From an uncultured Eubacterium sp. (GTDB lineage: Bacteria > Bacillota > Clostridia > Oscillospirales > Acutalibacteraceae): a DNA stretch of 20,100 nucleotides. Below the pieces are notes generated by a model. The model made no database searches. It was not told where the DNA came from and saw only the letters and a program-made list of their open reading frames with translations. Shown one piece after another: positions 7,925-14,898 of the stretch; position 1 is the first letter of the stretch; every line of letters begins with the position of its first letter. Location: the NCBI GenBank assembly GCA_902462495.1, contig CABQCC010000019.1, positions 1 through 20,100 on the forward strand, written 5' to 3'. The translations under genes were made by a program, and so were the position numbers.

Positions 7925-8818
7925 TTATATTTCCTCCGCTATCTTAACAAGCCTTGAAAGTCTGTGATTAACTCCGCTTCTGCTAATCGGCGGGTCAAAT
8001 TTTTTGGCAAGCTCGTTGAGAGATGAATCCGGATTTTCCATTCTTATTTCAGCCATTTGGCGAAGTGACTCAGACAACGAATCAAGCCCCTTCTCCTTTT
8101 CTATTTTCATAATTGCGGCAATTTGCGGAGAAGCCGCCGCAACGGTTTTTTCAATATTGGCAGTGTCGCAATTTGCTTTTCTGTTTGCGGTGTTGCGAAT
8201 TTCCTTGACTATTTTGACATTCATCATATCAAACATAGACTTGCCTGCGCCCATAATATACAGGCAATCCTCGATTTCCTCGCTGTCCTTAAAATATATG
8301 ATATTGTAGCCTTTTCGGTGAGTGACTTTTGGTGCAAGTTCTTTTTCCTGCAAAGCGGTCACAAGACTTTTTGACAAATTCATATATGGCACGGAAAACT
8401 CAAGATGATAATCTTTTTCGGGTGAGGACACCGCACCGCAAGCCAAAAATGCGCCTCTCAAAAACGCACTCTGACATTCCTCACAATCAAAATTTGAAAA
8501 ATTGATGCGAAGCGAAGTTTCAGACTTGTCGTGTGCAAAATACGACATTATTCTTGCAACATTTTCCGCTTTCTTTACAGAAACGGTGTAAATCTTACCT
8601 GACGGAGAAGCCTTTATTCCCGCCTTGATTGAGCAAAGTTCTTTCAGCAAAGAACTGTAAAGTTCCGCAGTTGCCCTGCTTTTTGACTGGAAAACAACTT
8701 CTCTGTATGAAAAGTTCTTTGAAAAAAGAGCCATTCCGTAAAGGAGACTCTTTTTGCAACAATTATTTTCAACCTGTATTTCTACAAGTTCTTTTTTTAC
8801 ATCGGATGAAAAGGACAT
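7925..8818 (-). CDS. whiA: DNA-binding protein WhiA
   Basis: This 297-aa protein belongs to the WhiA family, found across Gram-positive bacteria and linked to cell division and, in actinomycetes, sporulation. The N-terminal part (about 1-105) is the family's own domain. Residues 112-200 (CQSAFLRGAFLACGAVS) form the degenerate LAGLIDADG-like fold. The C-terminus is the helix-turn-helix (SLNELAKKFDPPISRSGVNHRLSRL is its hallmark region, read here at about residues 266-290). The start ATG follows GAGGT. It lies 16 bp after rapZ and 15 bp before dnaE. In most Firmicutes yvcK sits between rapZ and whiA; it is absent here. Confidence 0.96.
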   Translation of the reverse strand: MSFSSDVKKELVEIQVENNCCKKSLLYGMALFSKNFSYREVVFQSKSRATAELYSSLLKELCSIKAGIKASPSGKIYTVSVKKAENVARIMSYFAHDKSETSLRINFSNFDCEECQSAFLRGAFLACGAVSSPEKDYHLEFSVPYMNLSKSLVTALQEKELAPKVTHRKGYNIIYFKDSEEIEDCLYIMGAGKSMFDMMNVKIVKEIRNTANRKANCDTANIEKTVAAASPQIAAIMKIEKEKGLDSLSESLRQMAEIRMENPDSSLNELAKKFDPPISRSGVNHRLSRLVKIAEEI

Positions 8819-8834
8819 TATCGCCGTACCTCTG

Positions 8835-9698
8835 TTATTTTCTGTCTATATCTCTGTGGTTGACGGTTACATTGTCCCACTTGCGAGAGAAGTAATCCTT
8901 GAGCGCTTCCGCAAAGACAACACTTCTGTGATTACCGCCCGTACAGCCGATTGCAATAACAATCTGGCTCTTGCCCTCACGGATATAAAGAGGGTTGAGA
9001 TAATCAAGCAAATTCTTAAGTCGGTCAAAAATCTCGTGAGCCTCCTCAAAGCTGAACACATAGTCCTTAACCTCTTGGTCAAGACCCGTCTTATCTCTCA
9101 TAGACTCAATCCAATAAGGATTTGGCAAACATCTTACATCAAGCACAAAATCCGCATCGGCAGGAATACCATGCTTAAATCCAAACGACATAACATGGAG
9201 GTTCATAACTTCCTTGTCGTCACCAAGAAGAATTTGGGCAAGACGCTCACGAAGCTGATTTGCCGTCAAATCCGATGTGTCAATCACATATCCTGCCGTT
9301 TCTCTTACAGGAGCAAGGATTTCCTTTTCGTAATTAAGTGCATCTTCGATAGAGCCGTTGAACTTGTCGGCATACGGATGTTTTCTTCTTGTAAGCTTAT
9401 ATCTGCGGAGTGCAACATGATTTTTGATGTCAAGATAAATTGTTTTTACCGTGTAGTCGTTGCTGTCCATAAGGCTTTGAACATTTTTGCTGAACTCGCT
9501 ATACACGCCTCTTGAACGAACATCGGTTACAATCGCAATTTTGTTATATGAATCTGATTTTTCAATAAGAGAAATAAATGTGCTGACAAGTTCTGCCGGC
9601 ATATTGTCGATACAATAATATCCAATATCCTCCATAAATCCCATTGCGGTTGATTTACCTGCTCCGGATACACCTGTAAGCAATACTAAGTCTTTCAT
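8835..9698 (-). CDS. rapZ: RapZ-family nucleotide-binding protein
   Basis: This 287-aa P-loop protein belongs to the RapZ/YvcJ family. In E. coli RapZ is an RNA-binding adaptor controlling glmS small RNAs; in Bacillus YvcJ is a nucleotide-binding protein of less clear role. The Walker A motif is GVSGAGKS (residues 9-16). The C-terminal family signature IGCTGGNHRSVVFAEAL is present. An in-frame TTG at 9704 would add two residues but leaves only 2 nt after the AGGAG at 9707-9711; the ATG at 9698 has an 8-nt spacer and is preferred. It sits between murB (27 bp upstream) and whiA (16 bp downstream), probably in the hprK operon. Confidence 0.95.
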   Translation of the reverse strand: MKDLVLLTGVSGAGKSTAMGFMEDIGYYCIDNMPAELVSTFISLIEKSDSYNKIAIVTDVRSRGVYSEFSKNVQSLMDSNDYTVKTIYLDIKNHVALRRYKLTRRKHPYADKFNGSIEDALNYEKEILAPVRETAGYVIDTSDLTANQLRERLAQILLGDDKEVMNLHVMSFGFKHGIPADADFVLDVRCLPNPYWIESMRDKTGLDQEVKDYVFSFEEAHEIFDRLKNLLDYLNPLYIREGKSQIVIAIGCTGGNHRSVVFAEALKDYFSRKWDNVTVNHRDIDRK

Positions 9699-9725
9699 TT
9701 TCAATTCTCCTATCTGAAATATATT

Positions 9726-10625
9726 TTATTCTGTAACTCGGACTTCCATTTCCAAGTCAATGCCTTTTTCGGCTTTCACCGTGTCAGCAACTTTTTTGCA
9801 CAAATCAAGGACATCCTTGCAAGTTGCGCCGCCTTTGTTGATGACAAAACCTGCGTGCTTTGTGCTGACCTCTGCACCGCCTACGCAAGTGCCCTTAAGT
9901 CCGCATTGCTCAATGAGAGCGCCTGCGAAATTGTCCTTTGGTCGTTTGAATGTTGAACCTGCCGACGGATATTCAAGCGGTTGCTTGTCACGGCGTCGGC
10001 TCATATAATCATCCATTTTGGATTTGATTTCTTCTTTATCCGCCTTTTGCATTTTGAAATACGCACCTGTAATGATGCAATCGTTTTCATAATAAGCGGA
10101 ATGGCGATAGGAAAGTTTGAGGTCGTCACCCTCCAAACTGCCCTTGTTGCCGTCTTTGTCAATATGGTCGCAACGGAACATCACATCTCCGAGTTCTCCG
10201 CCGTATGCGCCTGCGTTCATAAAAGCACCGCCGCCGCACGAACCCGGAATACCATAGGCAAATTCCAAACCTGTCAACTCGTTTTCAAGAGCAAATCTGC
10301 ACACTTTCAAAAGCGGTGCACCTGCCTCGGCAAAAATCGTGGTGTCGTCAATCAACTTGACCTCACCGAATTCCTTGCCCAAAAGAATGACAACTGCGTC
10401 TATGCCGTCATCCGACACAAGCAGATTTGAACCGTTGCCGACAGTCAAATATCTTACGCCCTGTCCGTTACATTCCTTTATAACCTCGGATATTTCTTCC
10501 TCGCTTTTTGGAAACACCGCAAGCTTTGCAGGACCGCCGATTTTAAAAGTGGTGTGCAAAGCCATAGGCTCGTTTTCAACAACGGAAATACCCTTGCTTT
10601 TCAAATTTTCAAAAATTGTATTCAA
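9726..10625 (-). CDS. murB: UDP-N-acetylenolpyruvoylglucosamine reductase
   Basis: This 299-aa FAD enzyme reduces UDP-GlcNAc-enolpyruvate to UDP-MurNAc with NADPH, the second committed step of peptidoglycan synthesis, in the cytoplasm. The FAD-binding region has TTFKIGG (25-31), VGNGSNLLVSDDG (62-74) and GIPGSCGGGAFMNAGAYGGE (125-144). The catalytic serine lies in AGSTFKRP (S224) and the C-terminal acid in LEMEV (E294). The order resembles type II MurB, without the E. coli insert. The start appears to be TTG: it is preceded in frame by a stop codon and out of frame by AGGGTG, and the next ATG (residue 21) would remove part of the domain. It starts 21 bp after glk and is followed after 27 bp by rapZ. 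Confidence 0.96.
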   Translation of the reverse strand: MNTIFENLKSKGISVVENEPMALHTTFKIGGPAKLAVFPKSEEEISEVIKECNGQGVRYLTVGNGSNLLVSDDGIDAVVILLGKEFGEVKLIDDTTIFAEAGAPLLKVCRFALENELTGLEFAYGIPGSCGGGAFMNAGAYGGELGDVMFRCDHIDKDGNKGSLEGDDLKLSYRHSAYYENDCIITGAYFKMQKADKEEIKSKMDDYMSRRRDKQPLEYPSAGSTFKRPKDNFAGALIEQCGLKGTCVGGAEVSTKHAGFVINKGGATCKDVLDLCKKVADTVKAEKGIDLEMEVRVTE

Positions 10626-10646
10626 TTAGCTTCACCCTAATTTTTA

Positions 10647-11591
10647 TCAGTCGCCCAAAATTGCGGCACCGATAATGCCTGCATCATTGCCAAGCTCTGC
10701 CTTGCAAATTCTTGACTGAATTTTTGAATAAACGCTGTATCTTTCGCTTTCAACATATCTGCGTATTGGACGCAAAAGTGTTTCGCCCTCGTTGCAGATA
10801 CCGCCGCCGATACAAATAATTTCAGGCTGGAAGATGTTTACAAGATTGATAAGACCGCAAGCAACATACTTGCAATACCTGTCAACAACCTTGATACCTG
10901 CTATGTCGCTTCTGCGCATTGCGTCAAACGCTGTTCTGCCCGAAACCTTACCCTCTTCCTTTGCAAGTTCGTGCATAACAGATTCGGGATATTCTTCCAT
11001 AGCTTTCTTTGTTTGATTGATAAGAGCAGTAGCCGAAGCGTAAGCCTCCCAGCAGCCCTTTCTGCCACAAGTACAAGGCTCGCCGTCAACAACAATAACC
11101 GTGTGACCGCATTCACCGCCTGCATTGTTTGCGCCCGAAACAATCTTGCCGTCAACGATGATACCCGAACCGACGCCTGTGCCGAGAGTTACGGCAACAA
11201 AATCCTTTGCACCGTGTCCGCAACCTGCAACAGCCTCGCCGAGAGCAGCGCAGTTTGCATCATTTTCAACAAAAACATTTTCGCAACCAAGTCTGTCAAT
11301 AAGCATTTGCTTTGCAGGAACATGGTCAAAGCCAAGGTTGTTTGCATATTCGATTACACCGTCCGAATTAACAGTGCCAGGTGTGCCGATACCCACTGAT
11401 TTAATGTCTGCAATAGTGAGTCCTGCTTCTGCCATAGCTTCTTTTGAAACCTTTGCAATATCATCAAAAATTTCTTCAGGTGTGCGTGGAGTTGCAGTAG
11501 GAGTTTTTGCCTTTGCAAGCATCTTGTAGTCGTCATCAACAACTGCCGCAACAATATTTGTTCCGCCTAAATCAATACCAATTCTGTACAT
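10647..11591 (-). CDS. glk: ROK-family glucokinase
   Basis: This 314-aa protein most likely phosphorylates glucose to glucose-6-P with ATP in the cytoplasm. The phosphate-binding loop GIDLGGTN is at 5-12, the catalytic base D111 lies in ENDANCAALGE, and LGTGVGSG is at 136-143. The ROK zinc signature is complete: H163 in GGECGH, then CTCGRKGCWE with C173, C175 and C180. There is no N-terminal helix-turn-helix, so it is a kinase rather than a NagC/XylR-type repressor. The ATG follows AGGGG with a 7-nt spacer. It lies 37 bp after hprK and 21 bp before murB, with no terminator on either side, which suggests one operon. Other ROK sugars (fructose, N-acetylglucosamine) cannot be excluded. Confidence 0.92.
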   Translation of the reverse strand: MYRIGIDLGGTNIVAAVVDDDYKMLAKAKTPTATPRTPEEIFDDIAKVSKEAMAEAGLTIADIKSVGIGTPGTVNSDGVIEYANNLGFDHVPAKQMLIDRLGCENVFVENDANCAALGEAVAGCGHGAKDFVAVTLGTGVGSGIIVDGKIVSGANNAGGECGHTVIVVDGEPCTCGRKGCWEAYASATALINQTKKAMEEYPESVMHELAKEEGKVSGRTAFDAMRRSDIAGIKVVDRYCKYVACGLINLVNIFQPEIICIGGGICNEGETLLRPIRRYVESERYSVYSKIQSRICKAELGNDAGIIGAAILGD

Positions 11592-11628
11592 AACTTATCC
11601 CCTTATATTTCAAAAAATTCCTTTGCTT

Positions 11629-12594
11629 TTATGAGTTTGCCCAAAGTTCGAGTTCCTTATAGGTAGGCTCGATGTCATCAATGCCGAGATTGTGCATAAG
11701 TTCTTTTGCGCCGTTGTAGCCCATCTTCTTTTGACGGTTGTTCATTGCCGCCGTTTCAACAATTACCGCAAGGTTTCTGCCCGGAGTAATCGGAACGGTG
11801 ATGACAGGAACTTTGACACCCAAAAGTCTTGTGTACTCGTTGTCAAGTCCCAGACGGTCATACGCCTTTGTTGCATCCCATTCCTCAAGCTGAACAACCA
11901 TATCAATCTTTTCTTTCGGCTTAACCGCACCCATACCGAAAATACGGCGTGCATTGATTATGCCGATGCCACGAAGCTCGATAAAGTGACGAATATTGCT
12001 TGGAGAAGAGCCCTCCAAAGTGTTATAGCTGACCTTTCTGATTTCGACCGCATCATCTGCGATAAGTCGGTGACCACGCTTGATAAGCTCGATAGCCGTT
12101 TCGCTCTTGCCTGCACCGCTTTCGCCCACAATCAAAACACCCTCACCGTAAACCTCAACAAGAACGCCGTGACGGGTAATTCTAGGAGCAAGCTCACGGT
12201 TAAGTTCTGCAATAAGCGCTGCCAAAAACGGCGATGTTTCCTGATGAGTTTTAAGAAGCGGAACATCATGTTTTTTGCAAGCGTCAATCATACACTGCGG
12301 AATTTCGAGTCCTCTTGTAACAACCGCAGCCGCCGGATGAAGCGACAACCATTTGCCGAGTGCTTCCTCCTGCTCCTTGTCAGACATATTCTGCAAAAAT
12401 CCAAGTTCTGTCCAACCCAAGATTTGAATACGAAGCGGGTCAAAATAATCCGTGTATCCTGTCAGCACAATGCCCGGTCTGTTGACCTCGTTTGTGACGA
12501 TGTGCACATCCTCGGCAGGCTTTGAAAGATGGATTATTTCCAGCTCAAAATCTTCAATTATCTTTTTCAAGGTAATATAATACTGCTCAGCCAT
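11629..12594 (-). CDS. hprK: HPr kinase/phosphorylase
   Basis: This 321-aa bifunctional enzyme phosphorylates HPr on Ser46 at high fructose-1,6-bisphosphate/ATP and dephosphorylates it at high phosphate, controlling CcpA-dependent catabolite repression and PTS flux. Residue numbers are from the chosen start. H142 in TRHGVLVEVYGEG, the Walker A GESGAGKS (157-164), the DD pair in IADDAVEI (180-181) and the family signature IELRGIGIINARRIFG (about 206-220) are all present. An in-frame TTG at 12624 could extend it by ten codons, but it falls inside the probable promoter/leader. The ATG at 12594 has GAGGTG at 12602-12607 with a 7-nt spacer and gives the usual family N-terminus. The substrate HPr (with S46) is encoded at 16551-16817. 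It heads the hprK-glk-murB-rapZ-whiA-dnaE string. Confidence 0.97.
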   Translation of the reverse strand: MAEQYYITLKKIIEDFELEIIHLSKPAEDVHIVTNEVNRPGIVLTGYTDYFDPLRIQILGWTELGFLQNMSDKEQEEALGKWLSLHPAAAVVTRGLEIPQCMIDACKKHDVPLLKTHQETSPFLAALIAELNRELAPRITRHGVLVEVYGEGVLIVGESGAGKSETAIELIKRGHRLIADDAVEIRKVSYNTLEGSSPSNIRHFIELRGIGIINARRIFGMGAVKPKEKIDMVVQLEEWDATKAYDRLGLDNEYTRLLGVKVPVITVPITPGRNLAVIVETAAMNNRQKKMGYNGAKELMHNLGIDDIEPTYKELELWANS

Positions 12595-12629
12595 TGCTTC
12601 ACACCTCATTAAAAGCTTAATCAAATTAT

Positions 12630-12658
12630 ATTATATAGTATATTTTAGCATTAATCAA
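12630..12658 (-). promoter_or_regulatory. Promoter of the hprK operon
   Basis: On the minus strand -35 TTGATT (12653-12658) and -10 TATAAT (12630-12635) are 17 bp apart, about 36 bp before the hprK ATG. A second TATAAT at 12625-12630 overlaps it. Confidence 0.7.
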
Positions 12659-12695
12659 GAAAAGATTAAAAATAAATTAATTAAATATTTTGATG

Positions 12696-12724
12696 TAGAC
12701 TACGCAACCACACTATGCTATAAT
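12696..12724 (+). promoter_or_regulatory. Promoter of the glycosyltransferase gene
   Basis: TAGACT (12696-12701) and TATAAT (12719-12724) are 17 bp apart, and TGC before the -10 box makes it an extended -10 promoter. AGGAG (12741-12745) lies 7 nt before the ATG at 12753. It is divergent from the hprK promoter, with about 40 AT-rich bases between the two. Confidence 0.7.
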
Positions 12725-12752
12725 TGGAGAGCGAAGAATAAGGAGACATCTT

Positions 12753-13940
12753 ATGAACAAACTAAAAATCGCAATAGGCACAGAGGCTTTTCCGCCGACG
12801 ATTGACGGAATCAGCACGGTTGCCAAATGCTATGCGGATATAATCAACGAAAAATACGGCGAAGCCATCATAGTTACCCCTAAAAACCCGAACCAAGAGG
12901 ACTACAAATATCCTTATGAAATTTACAGATACCAAAGCCTTTTCACCTTTGGCGAGGGTTATCCTGTCGGCTGGCCGTTCAAGGAAAAATTTGCAACCGA
13001 CATCATTGCAAAAAATGTTGACATTCTGCATTCTCACTGCCCGATAGCAACAAGCTATTTTTACAGGAGAATTAACAGAATTTTCCGTATTCCGCAGGTT
13101 TTGACCTATCACACAAAATACGAATACGACATTGAGGACAGAGTTCCGATTTGGGCAATTCGCCAAAGAGCATACGGCTTTTTGCTCAACAACATCAAAT
13201 CGGCGGACGAAGTGTGGGTTACAAGCCACGGAACAGTTGACAGCCTGCGAAAAATCGGCTATGAGGGGGACTATGTCGTTATGCCAAACGGCTGTGATTT
13301 GCCGAAATTTGACACCACGGACGATATGAAAGCTATGATGAGGCGCAAGCACAACATTCCAAATGATGTGCCGATTTTGCTTTTTGTCGGCAGAATGATG
13401 TGGTACAAGAATATCCGAATCACTCTTGACGCCTGCAAACTCCTCAAAGACGAAGGCAGAGATTTCAGAATGATTATGGTCGGTATGGGTCCCGAAGAAA
13501 GCCAAATCAAAAGATATTGCGCAAAGCTCGGACTCAACGACAAGGTGATTTTCACAGGTCAAATTCTTGACAGAACCGAACTTCAAATGTACTACGGCAC
13601 AGCGGATTTGCAAGTGTTCCCGTCTATTTTTGACACAAACGGACTTGTTGTGCGTGAGGCTGCGGCAAGTGCCACACCGACGATTGTTGTGCACGACAGT
13701 TGCGCAAGCGAGGGCATCAAAGACGGTGAAACAGGATTTATTTGTCTTGAATCGGCTCACAGCGTTGCAAGGACAATCGACAAAATCATTGACAACAAAG
13801 ATTTGCTCAACCGGGTCGGCTTGAACGCTCGTGATGAGATTTACATCAGCTGGGACGAAAGCATTGCCAAGGCATACGAAAGATATCAAGTTGTGATTGA
13901 CAAATTCAAATCAACACCGCACGGCAAATATGAATACTGA
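12753..13940 (+). CDS. GT4 glycosyltransferase, possibly diacylglycerol glucosyltransferase
   Basis: This 395-aa GT-B fold enzyme transfers a sugar from a nucleotide sugar. The N-terminal acceptor half starts with the family loop EAFPPTIDGIST (11-22) and includes HSHCPIAT and TYHTKYEYD (H120). The C-terminal donor half has VGRMMWYKN (212-220), VGMGPEE (243-249) and the GT4 acid pair in FDTNGLVVREAA, where D294 replaces the more common first Glu and E302 is kept. The overall pattern resembles 1,2-diacylglycerol 3-glucosyltransferases and PimB-like enzymes, which make membrane glycolipids, but the acceptor cannot be read from sequence. No signal peptide or membrane helix is seen, so it probably acts at the inner face of the membrane. 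It is the only plus-strand gene and has its own promoter and terminator. Confidence 0.9.
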   Translation: MNKLKIAIGTEAFPPTIDGISTVAKCYADIINEKYGEAIIVTPKNPNQEDYKYPYEIYRYQSLFTFGEGYPVGWPFKEKFATDIIAKNVDILHSHCPIATSYFYRRINRIFRIPQVLTYHTKYEYDIEDRVPIWAIRQRAYGFLLNNIKSADEVWVTSHGTVDSLRKIGYEGDYVVMPNGCDLPKFDTTDDMKAMMRRKHNIPNDVPILLFVGRMMWYKNIRITLDACKLLKDEGRDFRMIMVGMGPEESQIKRYCAKLGLNDKVIFTGQILDRTELQMYYGTADLQVFPSIFDTNGLVVREAAASATPTIVVHDSCASEGIKDGETGFICLESAHSVARTIDKIIDNKDLLNRVGLNARDEIYISWDESIAKAYERYQVVIDKFKSTPHGKYEY

Positions 13941-13943
13941 ACA

Positions 13944-13976
13944 AAAAAACCGTAAGTTTCACACTTACGGTTTTTT
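13944..13976. terminator. Bidirectional terminator between the glycosyltransferase and hypBA
   Basis: CCGTAAGT (13950-13957) pairs with ACTTACGG (13963-13970) around a 5-nt loop. Six A (13944-13949) and six T (13971-13976) flank the stem, so it works on both strands. It ends transcription of the plus-strand glycosyltransferase and of the minus-strand hypBA operon, whose last stop is at 13992. Confidence 0.93.
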
Positions 13977-13991
13977 AAGACTGAATTAGAA

Positions 13992-14120
13992 TTACTTGAC
14001 TACTATTTCTTTTATGTCAAACTGCCTGCCTGAAATGATTTTGAGATTGTCTGACGAACAAATCGGGCAATCGGGCACAAAGGTTTTGACCACCTGACAC
14101 ACAAGCCCCAGTTCGTGCAT
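13992..14120 (-). CDS. hypA: Internally deleted mini-HypA (possible pseudogene)
   Basis: This open frame of 42 codons directly follows hypB: its ATG shares one base with the hypB TGA (TGATG). The N-terminus MHELGLVCQVVKTF matches the start of HypA, including the nickel-ligand MHE motif. The remainder, VPDCPIC, SGRQF and DIKEI in order, matches the very end of clostridial HypA (CPxCxS...GxxFxIKEI). Full-length HypA is about 113-120 aa, so roughly 70 residues between these parts are missing, in frame. These include the first CxxC pair of the zinc finger; only one pair remains. It ends 16 bp before a terminator, so there is no room for more sequence. Either it is a decaying gene or a minimal HypA; loss of half the zinc site argues against a normal HypA fold. 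A tandem 8-bp repeat lies near the junction. Confidence 0.75.
   Translation of the reverse strand: MHELGLVCQVVKTFVPDCPICSSDNLKIISGRQFDIKEIVVK
14061..14076. repeat. Tandem 8-bp duplication inside the shortened hypA
   Basis: AATCGGGC occurs twice head to tail (14061-14068 and 14069-14076). It encodes the PDCP stretch on the minus strand, close to where the HypA N- and C-terminal parts meet. It may mark a slippage or deletion event, but chance is possible. Confidence 0.6.
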
Positions 14121-14791
14121 CAGTCGTTGTTCCAAGAATTGATTTGACCTCTGAGCCAATCAAACCACTTGTCCATTCCCTCGCCTGTTTTTGCGCTGAC
14201 AAAGAAAATCTCTGCCTTTGGGTTGAGTTTCTTAATTCTCTCAACAACAGCTTCGTCATCAAAATCAAACACGCTCTTTGTGTCAATTTTGTTGATGAGA
14301 ACGCAGTCGCAAATCGAGAACATAAGCGGATATTTGAGTGGCTTGTCGTCACCCTCCGGAACTGACAAAATCATTGCGTTTTTGCTTGCACCTGTGTCAA
14401 ATTCAGCCGGGCAAACAAGGTTGCCGACATTTTCGAGCACAACAAATTCAAAATCGCTTGCGTCAAAGCTGTCAAGACCCTGCTTTGTCATACCCGCATC
14501 GAGATGACACATTCCGCCTGTGTGGAGCTGAATCGACTTTGCGCCTGCTTCTTCGATTGCTCTTGCGTCAACATCGGAGTCAATATCTGCCTCCATAACG
14601 CCCATTTTATATTCATCCTTGAGAGCCTTGATTGTTGCTTTAAGGGTTGTTGTTTTGCCCGAACCCGGTGAGGACATAAGATTGAGCAAAAAGGTTCTGT
14701 CCTTTTTGAGTTGCTCACGAACCTTGTCTGCCTCTCTGTCGTTATTTTCAAAAACCGACCTTTTAATTTCTATTACCTTAAATTCACTCAT
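14120..14791 (-). CDS. hypB: Nickel-insertion GTPase HypB
   Basis: This 223-aa SIMIBI-class GTPase works with HypA to deliver nickel to [NiFe]-hydrogenase or, in some bacteria, urease. The G domain is intact: Walker A SPGSGKTT (41-48), EADIDSDVDA (67-76), ENVGNLVCPAEFD (120-132) and NKID (167-170) for guanine. The G-domain metal site is kept: C95 and H96 in GGMCHLDAGM, and C127. The N-terminal CxxCGC nickel site and His-rich stretch of E. coli-type HypB are absent, as in archaeal and many clostridial proteins. The ATG follows AAAGG with a rather long spacer. It has its own promoter and is coupled to a shortened hypA. No hydrogenase, urease, hypC, hypD, hypE or hypF lies in the window. Confidence 0.95.
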   Translation of the reverse strand: MSEFKVIEIKRSVFENNDREADKVREQLKKDRTFLLNLMSSPGSGKTTTLKATIKALKDEYKMGVMEADIDSDVDARAIEEAGAKSIQLHTGGMCHLDAGMTKQGLDSFDASDFEFVVLENVGNLVCPAEFDTGASKNAMILSVPEGDDKPLKYPLMFSICDCVLINKIDTKSVFDFDDEAVVERIKKLNPKAEIFFVSAKTGEGMDKWFDWLRGQINSWNND

Positions 14792-14824
14792 AGCAAATCT
14801 GCCTTTCTGATTCTTACAAATGAT

Positions 14825-14853
14825 ATTGTATATTTTATAAATAGTATTGTCAA
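14825..14853 (-). promoter_or_regulatory. Promoter of hypBA
   Basis: On the minus strand -35 TTGACA (14848-14853) and -10 TACAAT (14825-14830) are 17 bp apart. The promoter lies directly after the ptsI terminator, so hypBA is a separate transcription unit. Confidence 0.75.
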
Positions 14854-14855
14854 GT

Positions 14856-14896
14856 AAAAAGCAACGATTCTCCGTCTTGGAAAATCGTTGCTTTTT
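14856..14896 (-). terminator. Terminator of the fru-ptsHI operon
   Basis: The arms at 14856-14869 and 14883-14896 (AAAAAGCAACGATT and its complement) form a perfect 14-bp stem that includes the flanking A and U tracts. It starts 2 bp after the ptsI stop. Confidence 0.92.
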
Positions 14897-14898
14897 GA

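Noticed and set aside
7016..7957. A 313-codon open frame on the plus strand opposite the 5' part of dnaE
   Set aside because: It lies wholly antisense to strongly conserved DnaE sequence, has no recognisable domain, and its composition (many Phe, Ile, His and Asn) is that of a shadow frame.
8754..9515. A 253-codon plus-strand frame across whiA and rapZ
   Set aside because: It is antisense to two conserved genes, crosses their boundary and has no domain or ribosome binding site.
11692..12525. A 277-codon plus-strand frame opposite hprK
   Set aside because: It is antisense to HprK, whose Walker A and signature motifs are complete; no own features.
12595..12624. N-terminal extension of hprK from a TTG at 12624
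   Set aside because: It overlaps the promoter -10 region and has no ribosome binding site; the ATG at 12594 has GAGGTG 7 nt upstream.
12762..13889. A 375-codon open frame on the minus strand opposite the glycosyltransferase
   Set aside because: The plus-strand frame has a clear GT4 family match, a promoter, a ribosome binding site and a terminator; the antisense frame is rich in Val, Asn, Phe and Cys with no motif.
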